From contig CAJFUB010000049.1 of the NCBI GenBank assembly GCA_904420095.1, forward strand, positions 1 through 64,000: a DNA stretch of 64,000 nucleotides. Reading direction: 5' to 3'. Origin of the DNA: an uncultured Clostridia bacterium. GTDB taxonomy: Bacteria > Bacillota > Clostridia > UBA1212 > UBA1255. A model generated the notes under the pieces. It ran no database searches. It had not been told where the DNA came from and worked only from the letters and a program-made list of their open reading frames with translations. This document shows, one piece after another, positions 15,529-24,795 of this stretch (position 1 is the stretch's first letter; the number at the start of each line of letters is the position of its first letter). A program made the position numbers and the translations under genes.

Positions 15529-17355
15529 TCATCCGCTTTCTTGCCTGCTCCACGCCTCAGAAAGTCTCAGCATTTGTTCCCCAGTTTCTTTTTGCCCGGC
15601 CTGCAGTAATACGAAAGCAGTGGAAATCGTCTGCAAATAGCCCCATTCCCAAATCGCCTGCTCAGAAACGCCCGTTAAATTGTGCAGCTCACGGCACCGT
15701 TCTTTTCCCTTTTTTATCGGCTCCTGCTCGTATTCGTCAATCCATTCGCGCATGAGAACGCCCAAATCATAGGCCTTTTCATAAACAATCCCGTCCGGAT
15801 CGATCAGCTTAAAGCCCTCGCCCGAGCTGTCTTTAAGGGTGTTCCCGCCGTGAGCGTCCCCGTGAAGCAGTACAAATTCATCGGGCTTCAACGCTTCTTC
15901 TCTTGCCTGTAAATAACAAAACGCCTGTTCAATGACGCTCTGAGAGCATGGATATTTTAACCGTTTCCATGCTTCTCCAATAAACCGCCTGAACCACGCA
16001 ACACTTTCCTTTCCGCTTTTCAGACGATTATTCGTAACAGGGCTTTCCCACACCTTCTGTAATATGGAACAAATAATTTGCAGCTGCGCATAAACAGGAT
16101 AGCCCAATTGGTTGATCGGTTTCCCCAAGCGCTCCAGCAAACAGGCTTTTCTTTCAAGATCATACGCATACAGCTTTACACATCCATGACCGTCTGCCAG
16201 TTTGAGCGCGTCTATGCTATTCTGAAAATCGCCGCCGAAATTTTCGGGCATGTCAATTTTCAACACATACTTCTCTCCGTCTTCACCGTCGGCATTGGCG
16301 ACGAAGGCGTGTGTGCCGCCGGATAAGGTATCTCCAACAGAAATACGCCACATTTTTTCCAGCTCGGAAACAAGCCGATCAAGATTAGCAAGCCATGCCT
16401 CGCCGATCGCTCCAACAGATTTGGCCCGGCTGACGACAAGCGGCGGCACGATTCGTTGTTTATCCTTTTGGCGCTCGTTGCACAAAGCAGCGCTCAAAAT
16501 GCGATAAAACTTTTCTCTGTCCACCGTCCTTGCAATCTCTACATTGCCCTTTTGCGAAGGAATAAAAGAGGTTCCTCCCATATTGCTTTCGAGCCGCGTT
16601 TCTACTTGGACAATGCCCCTTTCAAATTGACAGATTTCCGGGTGAAAAACGGAAACCGCCGCCAGAGGATCATGCAAGGTCAGCTTTTCAGAGCTTTCTA
16701 GCCACGCATTTCCAAAGGAAAAGACTGACTTCATCAAATCGGTATCGGAATTAAAAAGGAGCGCTGCCTGTTTTGCTTCAATAGTAAGCTTATCAGTAAC
16801 CTCCAGCGGGATTGCCCTATGTACTGCTGCTTGAGAAGAAAATACTATTTTTGAGGCCAAAGGATCGGCCCATGAGTTCCAGTTATAATATGGCTCAGGC
16901 AACGGCGCTTCGTCAAAATATCCGTTCATTACGTACAAGCCCTTCAGCAATTTCGCGGCATCTGGATAGGTGCAGAAAAGAGTGGCAATATTCGTCATGT
17001 TGCCAATTCCGATCAGCACGATTTCATATGGATGTTCTTTTATTTTCTGATATAAAAAAGCCGGAGCGTCTGCTTTCTCATATGTATTATGCTGCCAGAA
17101 TTGCAAAGCGTCCGCACCGTCCGGCGTCGGATACACGGGAACGGGCTGCATTGTGCTGTCAAGTCCCGCCACAATCGGAATCCGTTTTCCTGCCGTCCGG
17201 CAGATTGCATCTGCAACCGCCGCTCGTTTTTCTGACTCGCCGCAGACTGTAGTAATCCCAACAAGCTCACATTGGGGTTCCTTTAACAAATAAGCAAGGC
17301 AAATCGCATCATCGATATCCCCGCCAATATCTGTATCAAGCAAAACTTTTTTCAT
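15529..17355 (-). CDS. Nucleoside hydrolase fused to an APH(6)-like kinase
   Basis: 608 residues in two parts. Residues 1-300 are an inosine-uridine nucleoside hydrolase: the N-terminal metal-site motif DTDIGGDIDDA (7-17), the IVLIGIGNMTNIA segment, the NxxxDP-like NSWADPLAS and the late LHDPLAA. Residues about 325-608 are a small-molecule kinase of the aminoglycoside 6-phosphotransferase/hydroxyurea kinase type: catalytic HGDAHGGNTL (498-507) and DPDG (519-522), then YDLGVLMR. Nucleoside hydrolases release base and ribose; the kinase could phosphorylate the freed sugar or the nucleoside itself, but that is inference. AGGAGG precedes the ATG. It is transcribed alone. The frame is continuous, with no sign of a joined sequencing error. 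Confidence 0.87.
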   Translation of the reverse strand: MKKVLLDTDIGGDIDDAICLAYLLKEPQCELVGITTVCGESEKRAAVADAICRTAGKRIPIVAGLDSTMQPVPVYPTPDGADALQFWQHNTYEKADAPAFLYQKIKEHPYEIVLIGIGNMTNIATLFCTYPDAAKLLKGLYVMNGYFDEAPLPEPYYNWNSWADPLASKIVFSSQAAVHRAIPLEVTDKLTIEAKQAALLFNSDTDLMKSVFSFGNAWLESSEKLTLHDPLAAVSVFHPEICQFERGIVQVETRLESNMGGTSFIPSQKGNVEIARTVDREKFYRILSAALCNERQKDKQRIVPPLVVSRAKSVGAIGEAWLANLDRLVSELEKMWRISVGDTLSGGTHAFVANADGEDGEKYVLKIDMPENFGGDFQNSIDALKLADGHGCVKLYAYDLERKACLLERLGKPINQLGYPVYAQLQIICSILQKVWESPVTNNRLKSGKESVAWFRRFIGEAWKRLKYPCSQSVIEQAFCYLQAREEALKPDEFVLLHGDAHGGNTLKDSSGEGFKLIDPDGIVYEKAYDLGVLMREWIDEYEQEPIKKGKERCRELHNLTGVSEQAIWEWGYLQTISTAFVLLQAGQKETGEQMLRLSEAWSRQESG

Positions 17356-17539
17356 TTTTAAAATCCTCCTGTATTCTAAATGATTAATACAAGAGTTCGC
17401 TGCAAATCCCCATGTAAAACCCTCTTTATTTTTGAATGATTATACGGCTTTCAAGATAAAAAAGCAATGATCGTCACTGCCGGCAGCCGGCATGCAGCGG
17501 TACTTTTCACACTTTTTCAAAATAACAGACAAAAAAACA

Positions 17540-17568
17540 TTGCATTTTTTCAAATACAGCAGTATTAT
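17540..17568 (+). promoter_or_regulatory. Promoter of the GH99-like surface protein gene
   Basis: TTGCAT (17540-17545), 17-base spacer, TATTAT (17563-17568), about 65 bases ahead of the ATG. The surrounding 17400-17630 interval is A+T-rich and holds no gene. Confidence 0.55.
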
Positions 17569-17633
17569 ATATCTATATACTATATTTAGTTTTAGCAGAA
17601 TCGTGTGAAAATCCGTCTGGAGGAATCGAGAGT

Positions 17634-20255
17634 ATGAAACGAAGAAATTGCATACGTTCATTTATGGTTTTCTGTTTTACCGCTGCGCTTCTCTGTAATC
17701 CAGCTTTTTTTCCTCCAGCAGTAAAAGCGCAGAACGGGCTCTACGAATGGCTGGATACCGTTTCGTATACTCCGGAATACGACTTTTCAAACACCTCGCT
17801 TTCCTTTTACGCAAAAGAGGAAAATATTGCTTTGAGCAACAGGGGCTTCCTTTTATTCGATGGAAATACGCTGTCTGTCAGAAGGAATTCCTCCGCCTCG
17901 ATCGGCGGTTCGGCATATCTGGGCGACGAGTACGGGCTGGCGGGAGGAACGGTTTCCTTCGATGCGCTGGTCGAACCGAGCTCTCAGCTTACGGCAGGCG
18001 TCCGCTGTATCAGTCCGAATGCCGATCCATATGATAAGGGAATCTTTTTTACCTTTACGGACGGGGCGGTTATTCTCAGCATCCCGTCGGCAGATTACAC
18101 GTTAACGCTGGGCGGCGGAGTCGATCTGGCGTCTGCAAAGAAAATCGAAATCAGGGATTCTGTCGATGAAATCGCGCTCTTGATAGAAGGCGCTCCCTAT
18201 GCTTCCGTTCTATACCAGGAAAACGGCTCACTGCGCGTTGTAGATGCTGCCGGCAATTCCCTCGGAGGTCTGGAAGAAACCGGTGTGTATGCGGCCGGAT
18301 ATTGGAATATTGAGCTGGAGCGGGGCGAAAGTACGGTTTGGATCGACAATCTGAAGTTTCATTATACGCAGATCAGCCAGGCGCTTCCGGAGCGGGAGCA
18401 GCGCGAGGTTTCCTACAGAAACTGGGTCGCCACGGACGATCTGGGACGAACCACAGCGATGGGAAGTCAGACCAGCGCTCCGAAGGAGCAGAAATACGTC
18501 GGAATTTTCTATTTTCTCTGCGTCACGGGCGCCGGAATCCATGTTCAGGATAATACTAAAATTTATTTGGAAAGCGGCGTCGACGGCCTGAAAAATTATT
18601 TAAAGCAAAACGGTGGCGAAGCGTACTGGGCCGAGCCGTATTTCGGATATTACAGAAATACAGATACATGGGTGTATCGAAAGCACGCCTATATGCTGGA
18701 AGCGGCCGGCGTTGATTTCGTATTTCTTGACATTTCAAATTCCGAAACGTTTGACGAGGCGCATCTTGCACTTTTTGACACATGGCTTCAGATCCGCAAG
18801 GAGGGCGGGCAGACGCCGCAGATCTGTTTTCTTACCGGCGATAACGAGGGACGGCTGGAAAGCCACATGAAGCGGCTGCTGAGAACGGTTTATTCCGAGA
18901 AAAACTACTCGAAATACGAAGAACTGTTTTTTCTGTGGGAGGGCAAGCCTCTGATTTTCGGGAACACCGCGAATCTTTCGGATGAAATGAAGCAGACGCT
19001 CGAGAATTTTACGGTAAGAGGATGCTGGGCGTGGCAGGACCGGGACGGATACTGGAGCTGGCTGCAGGAAGTAAAATACAATGAAGAAACGGGCGAATAT
19101 TACATGGATCCGGGCAGGGACCCGGACGGGAATTTCGAGCAGCTCGCCGTGGCCATGGGACATCATCCTTCTACCAGCAAGGGACGCAGCTTCGTAAAGG
19201 GCGTGCAGCCAAACAATGGAAAAAATGATTTCGAGTTTTCCTCGGATACGGCAAGACTCGGCCTGGGCTTCGCTTCGCAGTTTGAACTCGCAATCGAGCT
19301 TGATCCCCAGGTAATTATGATTACTGGCTGGAACGAATGGATCGCCGGCCTGCCGCGCGATCCCTCGTATACCCATTTCGCGAATACGGACGTAGACGGG
19401 TACATGTATATCGATCAGTTTAATCCGGAATTCAGCAGGGATGGCGAGCCCATGAAGCTTCGAGACGGAGTTGGCTTCGGGGACAATTATTATTACCAGA
19501 TGGTTGACTATATCAGAAAATTCAAAGGGATCGAATCGGAAGAGCTCGCCGGCGGGCAAACTGCCATTGACATCCACGGAGAGCTCAGCCAGTGGGACGG
19601 TGTTTCTCCGGAATTTCGAGATACGATCGGAGACGTAGAATTCCGAAACGAGCCGTCTTACGATCTGGAAATCCGCTACATCAACAACAGCGGCCGAAAT
19701 GATTTTGATTATGCAAAGGTCTCGCAGGACGATGATTTCGTATATTTTCTTGTCAAAACAGTAAATCCCATTGTCGTAAGCGACGGGACGGATTGGATGA
19801 ATCTCTATATCGATCTGGATCAAAGCCACGAAACCGGCTGGGAAGGCTATGATTACGTAATAAACAGAGCGCGTTCGGAAACGCATGCCGACATAGAGAA
19901 ATTTTCTAATAATTCCTGGGAGGCGGAAAAAATCGGCGAGGCTGAATACGTGCTCGGCAGCGATTATATGGTTCTGAAGCTGGACAAACGGGATCTCGGG
20001 CTGATGTCGGGAGAAATAATAAATTTCGATTTTAAATGGAGCGACCATTCCACAACAGACGGAAACGTTATGGAATTCATGGATCTTGGCGATACGGCTC
20101 CGAACGACCGGTTTAATTTCAGATATCTTGCGCGGAGCGAGGGTGGTTCAGGTCTTTCCACAACGGCCGTCATTGCAATCATTGTGTGCGCCGCCGCTCT
20201 GATTTTGACGGTTTCCGTCATTATAATCTTTAAACGAGTCGGCAAAAATGGTTAA
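17634..20255 (+). CDS. Membrane-anchored GH99/GH71-like surface glycoside hydrolase
   Basis: 873 residues. Signal peptide (1-32); an N-terminal beta-sandwich module (about 40-262) ending with DAAGNSLGGLEET and IDNLKFHY; a TIM-barrel-like domain (about 285-660) with AYWAEPYFGYY, FVFLDISN and the family-typical MITGWNEWIAG; a CBM9-like sugar-binding domain (about 675-835, with QWDGVSPEF and the FVYFLVKT strand); and a C-terminal membrane helix (about 842-866) ended by KRVGKNG. The GWNEW motif is found in GH99/GH71 and WbsX-like proteins, so a role in cleaving external glycans is inferred, but catalytic residues cannot be fixed without alignment. It is followed 51 bases later by a second anchored protein with a related module. 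Confidence 0.75.
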   Translation: MKRRNCIRSFMVFCFTAALLCNPAFFPPAVKAQNGLYEWLDTVSYTPEYDFSNTSLSFYAKEENIALSNRGFLLFDGNTLSVRRNSSASIGGSAYLGDEYGLAGGTVSFDALVEPSSQLTAGVRCISPNADPYDKGIFFTFTDGAVILSIPSADYTLTLGGGVDLASAKKIEIRDSVDEIALLIEGAPYASVLYQENGSLRVVDAAGNSLGGLEETGVYAAGYWNIELERGESTVWIDNLKFHYTQISQALPEREQREVSYRNWVATDDLGRTTAMGSQTSAPKEQKYVGIFYFLCVTGAGIHVQDNTKIYLESGVDGLKNYLKQNGGEAYWAEPYFGYYRNTDTWVYRKHAYMLEAAGVDFVFLDISNSETFDEAHLALFDTWLQIRKEGGQTPQICFLTGDNEGRLESHMKRLLRTVYSEKNYSKYEELFFLWEGKPLIFGNTANLSDEMKQTLENFTVRGCWAWQDRDGYWSWLQEVKYNEETGEYYMDPGRDPDGNFEQLAVAMGHHPSTSKGRSFVKGVQPNNGKNDFEFSSDTARLGLGFASQFELAIELDPQVIMITGWNEWIAGLPRDPSYTHFANTDVDGYMYIDQFNPEFSRDGEPMKLRDGVGFGDNYYYQMVDYIRKFKGIESEELAGGQTAIDIHGELSQWDGVSPEFRDTIGDVEFRNEPSYDLEIRYINNSGRNDFDYAKVSQDDDFVYFLVKTVNPIVVSDGTDWMNLYIDLDQSHETGWEGYDYVINRARSETHADIEKFSNNSWEAEKIGEAEYVLGSDYMVLKLDKRDLGLMSGEIINFDFKWSDHSTTDGNVMEFMDLGDTAPNDRFNFRYLARSEGGSGLSTTAVIAIIVCAAALILTVSVIIIFKRVGKNG

Positions 20256-20306
20256 TGACCATGCTCAGACATGGTTTTTAATAATCTATATTGGGAAGGT
20301 GTTTTT

Positions 20307-21446
20307 ATGAAACGAATCGTTACTATTTTTACAATCGCGTGCGTTTTGCTGAGCATGAGCATTTTTCTGCCTGTGTCTGCCGCTACCGTCGATTTCAGCG
20401 TTAATTTTGACGAAGAGCCGGACGGTGCGACCGCAAATGAGACGCTTCTCGGCGATGAATTCATTATGTCTACCGGTACGCCGGCAAGCAGCGCAACGGT
20501 AGAGCCCGATGAAAACGGCGGAAGCCTGCTCGCCATGACGGGCTATACGGATATTAAATCTATTATGTTCTTTGACACCGCATATACCTTCCAGGTAGAC
20601 TTCATCACAAATGCAAAGGATAACACGGGCGTGTTTGTGAAAAGCGTGGAGCCCGAGGAATTTATTCTGGTAGAAAACCCAAAGAACGCAAACACGCTGC
20701 AGACCTTTAATTTTTATGAATGGGACTGGTATAAGGAAAATGGCGGAACTGCCGAGGGCTGCAGCTCCAGCATTGGAGGCAGCGGGATTTTTGTAATGCC
20801 CGGCGACGGGATCATTCGTATTGGGATTAAAACCTATCAGCCTGATGGTCTGACCGTTGCCACCAGAATCTTCGAGCTTCCCGCTCCGGAGGGATATCAG
20901 CTTGGTGAAAGATGTACGATTCAGATCAAAGACGATATCACTACTGTTTCCGTTTCTATTAACGACACGCCGCTGGCCGTAATTGAATTGAGCGAGCCCG
21001 GTACGGAGTATGACGGAGACGATCCGGTCTACGGCTTCTATAAAACAGCGGTCGTGAAAGATGCCGCCGGTACAGAGCTTGGCACTGTGGAAAACACACG
21101 TGTCTGCTCCGAATATTCTCTGATCGCTATAACGACGAGAAATCAAGAGCTCAGCATTGATAATGTCGTTCTGCAATACGAAGAAGATGAATCGAACGCT
21201 ACGGAAGCGCCTTCGGAGCCTACCGGAGAAGGCGATGCTACCGAAGCGCCGACGACATCCGGCTCCGGCGCAGCGACGCCGACACCGGCAAGAACGTCCT
21301 CTTCCACCGCAAGGCCCTCTGCTTCAGAGAATAACGAAGACAGCAACACGCCAATCATTATCGCCGCCGTCGTTGCGGCCGTTGTGGTCGTTGCAGGAAT
21401 TATCATCGCCGTCGTCGTTGCAAAGAAGAAAAAGAAATCCTCCTGA
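20307..21446 (+). CDS. Membrane-anchored beta-sandwich surface protein
   Basis: 379 residues. Signal peptide (1-27, ending PVSAA); one large laminin-G/concanavalin-like module (about 30-295) with the late motif DAAGTELGTVENT and LSIDNVVLQY; a Thr/Ser/Pro/Glu linker (about 300-345); and a C-terminal helix (about 349-372) ended by AKKKKKSS. No catalytic motif is seen, so a glycan-binding or structural role is likely. The ATG at 20307 is chosen because GGGAAGG lies just upstream. Probably cotranscribed with the GH99-like gene; the transcript ends at the terminator 21471-21502. Confidence 0.78.
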   Translation: MKRIVTIFTIACVLLSMSIFLPVSAATVDFSVNFDEEPDGATANETLLGDEFIMSTGTPASSATVEPDENGGSLLAMTGYTDIKSIMFFDTAYTFQVDFITNAKDNTGVFVKSVEPEEFILVENPKNANTLQTFNFYEWDWYKENGGTAEGCSSSIGGSGIFVMPGDGIIRIGIKTYQPDGLTVATRIFELPAPEGYQLGERCTIQIKDDITTVSVSINDTPLAVIELSEPGTEYDGDDPVYGFYKTAVVKDAAGTELGTVENTRVCSEYSLIAITTRNQELSIDNVVLQYEEDESNATEAPSEPTGEGDATEAPTTSGSGAATPTPARTSSSTARPSASENNEDSNTPIIIAAVVAAVVVVAGIIIAVVVAKKKKKSS

Positions 21447-21470
21447 AGGAATATCTCCGGTAACGGAAAA

Positions 21471-21502
21471 GACCGTCCGTTTTAAAATGGGCGGTCTTTT
21501 TT
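21471..21502. terminator. Bidirectional terminator between convergent genes
   Basis: GACCGTCC / GGGCGGTC stem (one G-T pair) with an A/T-rich loop, six T on the plus strand and an A-run on the other side. It serves both the plus-strand surface genes and the long minus-strand run ending at 21520. Confidence 0.8.
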
Positions 21503-21519
21503 CATGACTTTGGTTCGGA

Positions 21520-22644
21520 TCAATACCGAATGAAAGCGCTTAAAAGATTCATCGCATAAACGCGGATCAGCCAGTCGTTCGGGTGGTTGACATTGTTTCC
21601 GGAGGTTGCAGCATAGTCCTTTCGGAGTAAAATTTTTTCGTGCTCCCGAAACAGGTCCGCGACCGCCACACCCTTCCCTGCCAGTTTCGCATATGCTTCC
21701 GAGAACTGTGTCTGCGTAGATAAAAAGCCGGACTCTATATTCGCAACCATTGGAACTACAATCAGAAACTCGCACGCCGGATTTTCAGAGCGCACGGTTT
21801 CAAGGATCGACCTGATATTTTCCGCCGTTTCCTGCCCTGTTTTACCGCCGTCATTCATCCCGAATCCGATAAAAACAAAATCCGGATGCAGGTCTGCCAC
21901 CAATTCCTTGGCATGCTCCTTTCCCCAAATGGAATCCTTCCCTCCGACGGAGGGATTGTGGGATTCGATTCTGCTGCCGTAATGCCTGGAAAGCGCGCGC
22001 TCCACCCAATAGGGAAAGCTTTGCTGGAACGGCGGACGATTGTTCAGTGCGCTGGAATCGCAGCCGGCAAAAATACTGTCCCCGAAAAATACAATTCTGA
22101 GACTGTCCTGATTCTGGAATTTGCGCATCGTATTCGGAATGTTCTCTCCCTGAAAAGCCGTTCCGAAGCTCGCCGCCGCACTGCAGTCATATTCATAGGT
22201 CACTGCGATCTGCTTTTCGTACAAAAATGGTCCGGCCGTAAATAATGCGTTTCGGAAACGCGATCGGCCCAGCGAATCCCAGGGAGTCTCTTCTTTCCAG
22301 CCTCGTGCCGTATCGCCCCATTCCACAATATAATTTCCTTCAGAATCGCGTCCTTCCAAATCGTTTTTGGTAAAAAATGGAATTTCTGATCCCGCAATCC
22401 ACTTCAGCTCCGCGCTTTCGCCATCCCAGAGATAGTCCTTTCCCTCCTGGAGGACATGATCCAGCGCGTTGTTTCGGACTTCCAAAATTTTCCGGGGCCG
22501 AAAGAGCAGCTTTGCCGTAATCTCTCCGTTTTCCCGGCGGATCATGGCCAGGCTCTCCCGATACATCATATTCTGACGCCAAAAGGGCAATACCATTTCA
22601 TCCAGATCGTTCCTGGCCTGCAGTATGTGCTTCTGCGCTTCCAT
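21520..22644 (-). CDS. SGNH-family esterase, probably cytoplasmic
   Basis: 374 residues. An N-terminal beta-rich domain (about 1-170) is followed by a C-terminal SGNH hydrolase domain: block I FFGDSIFAG, the Gly block VGGKDSIWG, the Asn block FGMNDGG and the catalytic NHPNDWL near the end. There is no signal peptide. This two-domain layout is seen in carbohydrate deacetylases. Its position directly after a GH78 rhamnosidase suggests removal of acetyl groups from imported rhamnose-containing oligosaccharides. The gap to the rhamnosidase gene is 27 bases. The ribosome site before ATG is weak. Confidence 0.82.
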   Translation of the reverse strand: MEAQKHILQARNDLDEMVLPFWRQNMMYRESLAMIRRENGEITAKLLFRPRKILEVRNNALDHVLQEGKDYLWDGESAELKWIAGSEIPFFTKNDLEGRDSEGNYIVEWGDTARGWKEETPWDSLGRSRFRNALFTAGPFLYEKQIAVTYEYDCSAAASFGTAFQGENIPNTMRKFQNQDSLRIVFFGDSIFAGCDSSALNNRPPFQQSFPYWVERALSRHYGSRIESHNPSVGGKDSIWGKEHAKELVADLHPDFVFIGFGMNDGGKTGQETAENIRSILETVRSENPACEFLIVVPMVANIESGFLSTQTQFSEAYAKLAGKGVAVADLFREHEKILLRKDYAATSGNNVNHPNDWLIRVYAMNLLSAFIRY

Positions 22645-22671
22645 AGCAGGTGCCGCACTTCCCTTCTTTTT

Positions 22672-24780
22672 TTATTTCTGCCGGTCTTTTATCATGCCGA
22701 ACCGGTCAAACCAATAAAGCACGTGAGAAGCAAATCCATGGTTGCAGCTTGCATAATCCCCGTCGTTTTCCCAGAGTGTGCCCGTTTTCTCCGCCATATA
22801 ATAAAAATAATCCTCTATGTTCTTTAAGACCTCTTCCCGGCCTCCGTATGCCGCCAGAAGATCCATGCGGAGATAGTTCCCGATAAATGCGTTTGCGTAA
22901 TGGACGTTTTCCCATTTCTTCGTTTCCCGGCGGTCTCGCCCAAAATCATGTACCAGGCGCTGCCAAAGCTCCGGATACAGGGCGGGCGTCGCCGTGCCCG
23001 TATGGAAGGCATAGTATTGACAGCTTTCCGTATATTCTCCGGAGAGTACAAGTCTGCCATCCCTGCGGTACGCGTTGTCGCAGAAGAAACCGTCCGCTGT
23101 GTACGACAGATCGCGAATCACCGCCTGCATCCGCTGCGCTTCCTCGGCAAGCGCAGCATCGCCGTAAAGCTCGGACATTACAAGTTTCATTTTTGCATAC
23201 AGCATATTCGACGGAAAACTGACGTCCTGCACCAGATCGTTGGATTTGCTCCATTCCAGGAAAACCCAGGATTCCAGCTTTTCCAAAAGGCCAAACTCAT
23301 TTTCAAAACGGCGGAAATAACTCAGCAGCGCATAAACCCTTTCCCTCGCCCGCGCAACAAGCTCCCGGTCCGATGTCCGCTCCGCATATTCTCCAAGCTC
23401 CAGCACAAACCACATTGCCCAGTTTGGGATAAATACACCGTCGTAGTGATCCGCCGGATAGCACATCGGCAGCATTCCCTCCGGCAGGCAGCGGAAATGT
23501 TCCGGCAAAATGTAATTTTCAATAAAATTTCGTTCGACTTCCGACTTTCCGGTCAGAACGCGCTCGACGCGCGCCGTGAAAAAGCTGTCGCAAAGCCACC
23601 CGGCCCGCTCGCGTGACGGACAGTCCATAAAAAGATCAAATGTGTTTTGGCGGTACGTTTCTATGGCCGCGTCAAAAATCGCCTGCAGCTTCGGATTGTC
23701 GGAATCCAAGCTTTTATTCACAGCAGGTGCGCCGATCCTTCGGATATGAAGGTTTCGAAGCACGCAGCCCGCTCCCTTGCAGTACACGCGAAGATATCGG
23801 AACGTATACGGTTCCACGGAAAGGAATTCCGTCCTGCCTGCTTTTGTTTTCAGCAGAATTACATTGGCCGCCGTCAAGCGGGTAAAATGGATTTCCTCTC
23901 CCTGCAGGATCTCATCGAATACTACGCAGATCTCGCACTCACCGGCGCTCTCAAGCGCAAACCCGATCAAACCCGTAAGATTATTTCCCATGTCGAAAGT
24001 CGCAAATGCATCTTTCCCGAGAACGGTTTCCTCCGCCGGAAAGCTGCCGCGCTCCAAAATGACCGGATCCAGCTTCTGTGCCTCCGTCGTGGAAAGAACC
24101 GCCAGTTCCTCCCGCGGGAAGCCTTTCAGCTGAGGGCCGATATCCGCAATCGAACGATCTTCGTAATAGCGCTCCTTTTCCGAGACGGCAAACGATCCCT
24201 TCTGGATTACCTGCTTTGCACATTCCGTTTCATATTCGCCGTAAAATACGTTTCTCGGCAAATAACGTTTTTCCTCTGTTTCGGCCAGATCCACGGCATT
24301 CTCCTGTGCCCGTGTAAAATCATAGACCTCCACAAACGGCCGCTGGAAGGAATATCTCTGCACCTTCCGGATTTTTCCCATCCACTCAAACGGGCGGAAG
24401 TATTTCCCGGCCTGTTCCGTATAAGCCAGCACGCCGTCCTCCGCAACAATTTCCGCCGTCAGAAAGGACGGCTCATCCGTATGATAAAAGCTGTTGCACG
24501 CATATCCCATTACTATGATCCGGATCTCGTTCTGCTCCCGATCCAGCTTGAGCGGCAGGACGTCAACCCTGCGATATCCGTGCGCCGCCCGCGCAGGACC
24601 TACCGCGAGAAATGCGCCGTTCACATAAATATTATAATACGCACAGCCTGTAACTGCGAGTTTTGCTTTGGACCTCCGCGGACAGACGGCGCGGAACACG
24701 AGCGTCACATTCAGCTCTGTTTCTCTTCCCTTTGCCCAAACCGGGCGTGCCTTTTGAAAAAATTTCATTTCAGAACACAT
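22672..24780 (-). CDS. GH78-type alpha-L-rhamnosidase-like protein
   Basis: 702 residues. N-terminal beta-sandwich domains (about 1-350, with the sugar-binding-like YYNIYVNGAFLAVGPAR) precede an alpha/alpha six-barrel. The barrel starts at FDLFMDCPSRERAGWLCDS, which carries the acidic residues typical of GH78 (DCPxRxExxGW). No signal peptide, so it acts on imported substrate. AGGAGGA before ATG 24780 supports the start. It cleaves terminal L-rhamnose if it behaves like the family. Neighbours are a DMT transporter upstream and an SGNH esterase downstream, a plausible mini-pathway for acetylated, rhamnosylated glycans or glycosides. Confidence 0.85.
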   Translation of the reverse strand: MCSEMKFFQKARPVWAKGRETELNVTLVFRAVCPRRSKAKLAVTGCAYYNIYVNGAFLAVGPARAAHGYRRVDVLPLKLDREQNEIRIIVMGYACNSFYHTDEPSFLTAEIVAEDGVLAYTEQAGKYFRPFEWMGKIRKVQRYSFQRPFVEVYDFTRAQENAVDLAETEEKRYLPRNVFYGEYETECAKQVIQKGSFAVSEKERYYEDRSIADIGPQLKGFPREELAVLSTTEAQKLDPVILERGSFPAEETVLGKDAFATFDMGNNLTGLIGFALESAGECEICVVFDEILQGEEIHFTRLTAANVILLKTKAGRTEFLSVEPYTFRYLRVYCKGAGCVLRNLHIRRIGAPAVNKSLDSDNPKLQAIFDAAIETYRQNTFDLFMDCPSRERAGWLCDSFFTARVERVLTGKSEVERNFIENYILPEHFRCLPEGMLPMCYPADHYDGVFIPNWAMWFVLELGEYAERTSDRELVARARERVYALLSYFRRFENEFGLLEKLESWVFLEWSKSNDLVQDVSFPSNMLYAKMKLVMSELYGDAALAEEAQRMQAVIRDLSYTADGFFCDNAYRRDGRLVLSGEYTESCQYYAFHTGTATPALYPELWQRLVHDFGRDRRETKKWENVHYANAFIGNYLRMDLLAAYGGREEVLKNIEDYFYYMAEKTGTLWENDGDYASCNHGFASHVLYWFDRFGMIKDRQK

Positions 24781-24795
24781 AGAAAATCCTCCTGA

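Noticed and set aside
18735-20048. Minus-strand open frame of over 430 codons opposite the GH99-like gene
   Set aside because: The opposite strand carries clear domains, signal peptide and membrane anchor; this frame has no motif or ribosome site.
23647-24795. Plus-strand frame of over 380 codons opposite the GH78 gene
   Set aside because: Shadow of the rhamnosidase, with no recognisable domain and low-quality composition.
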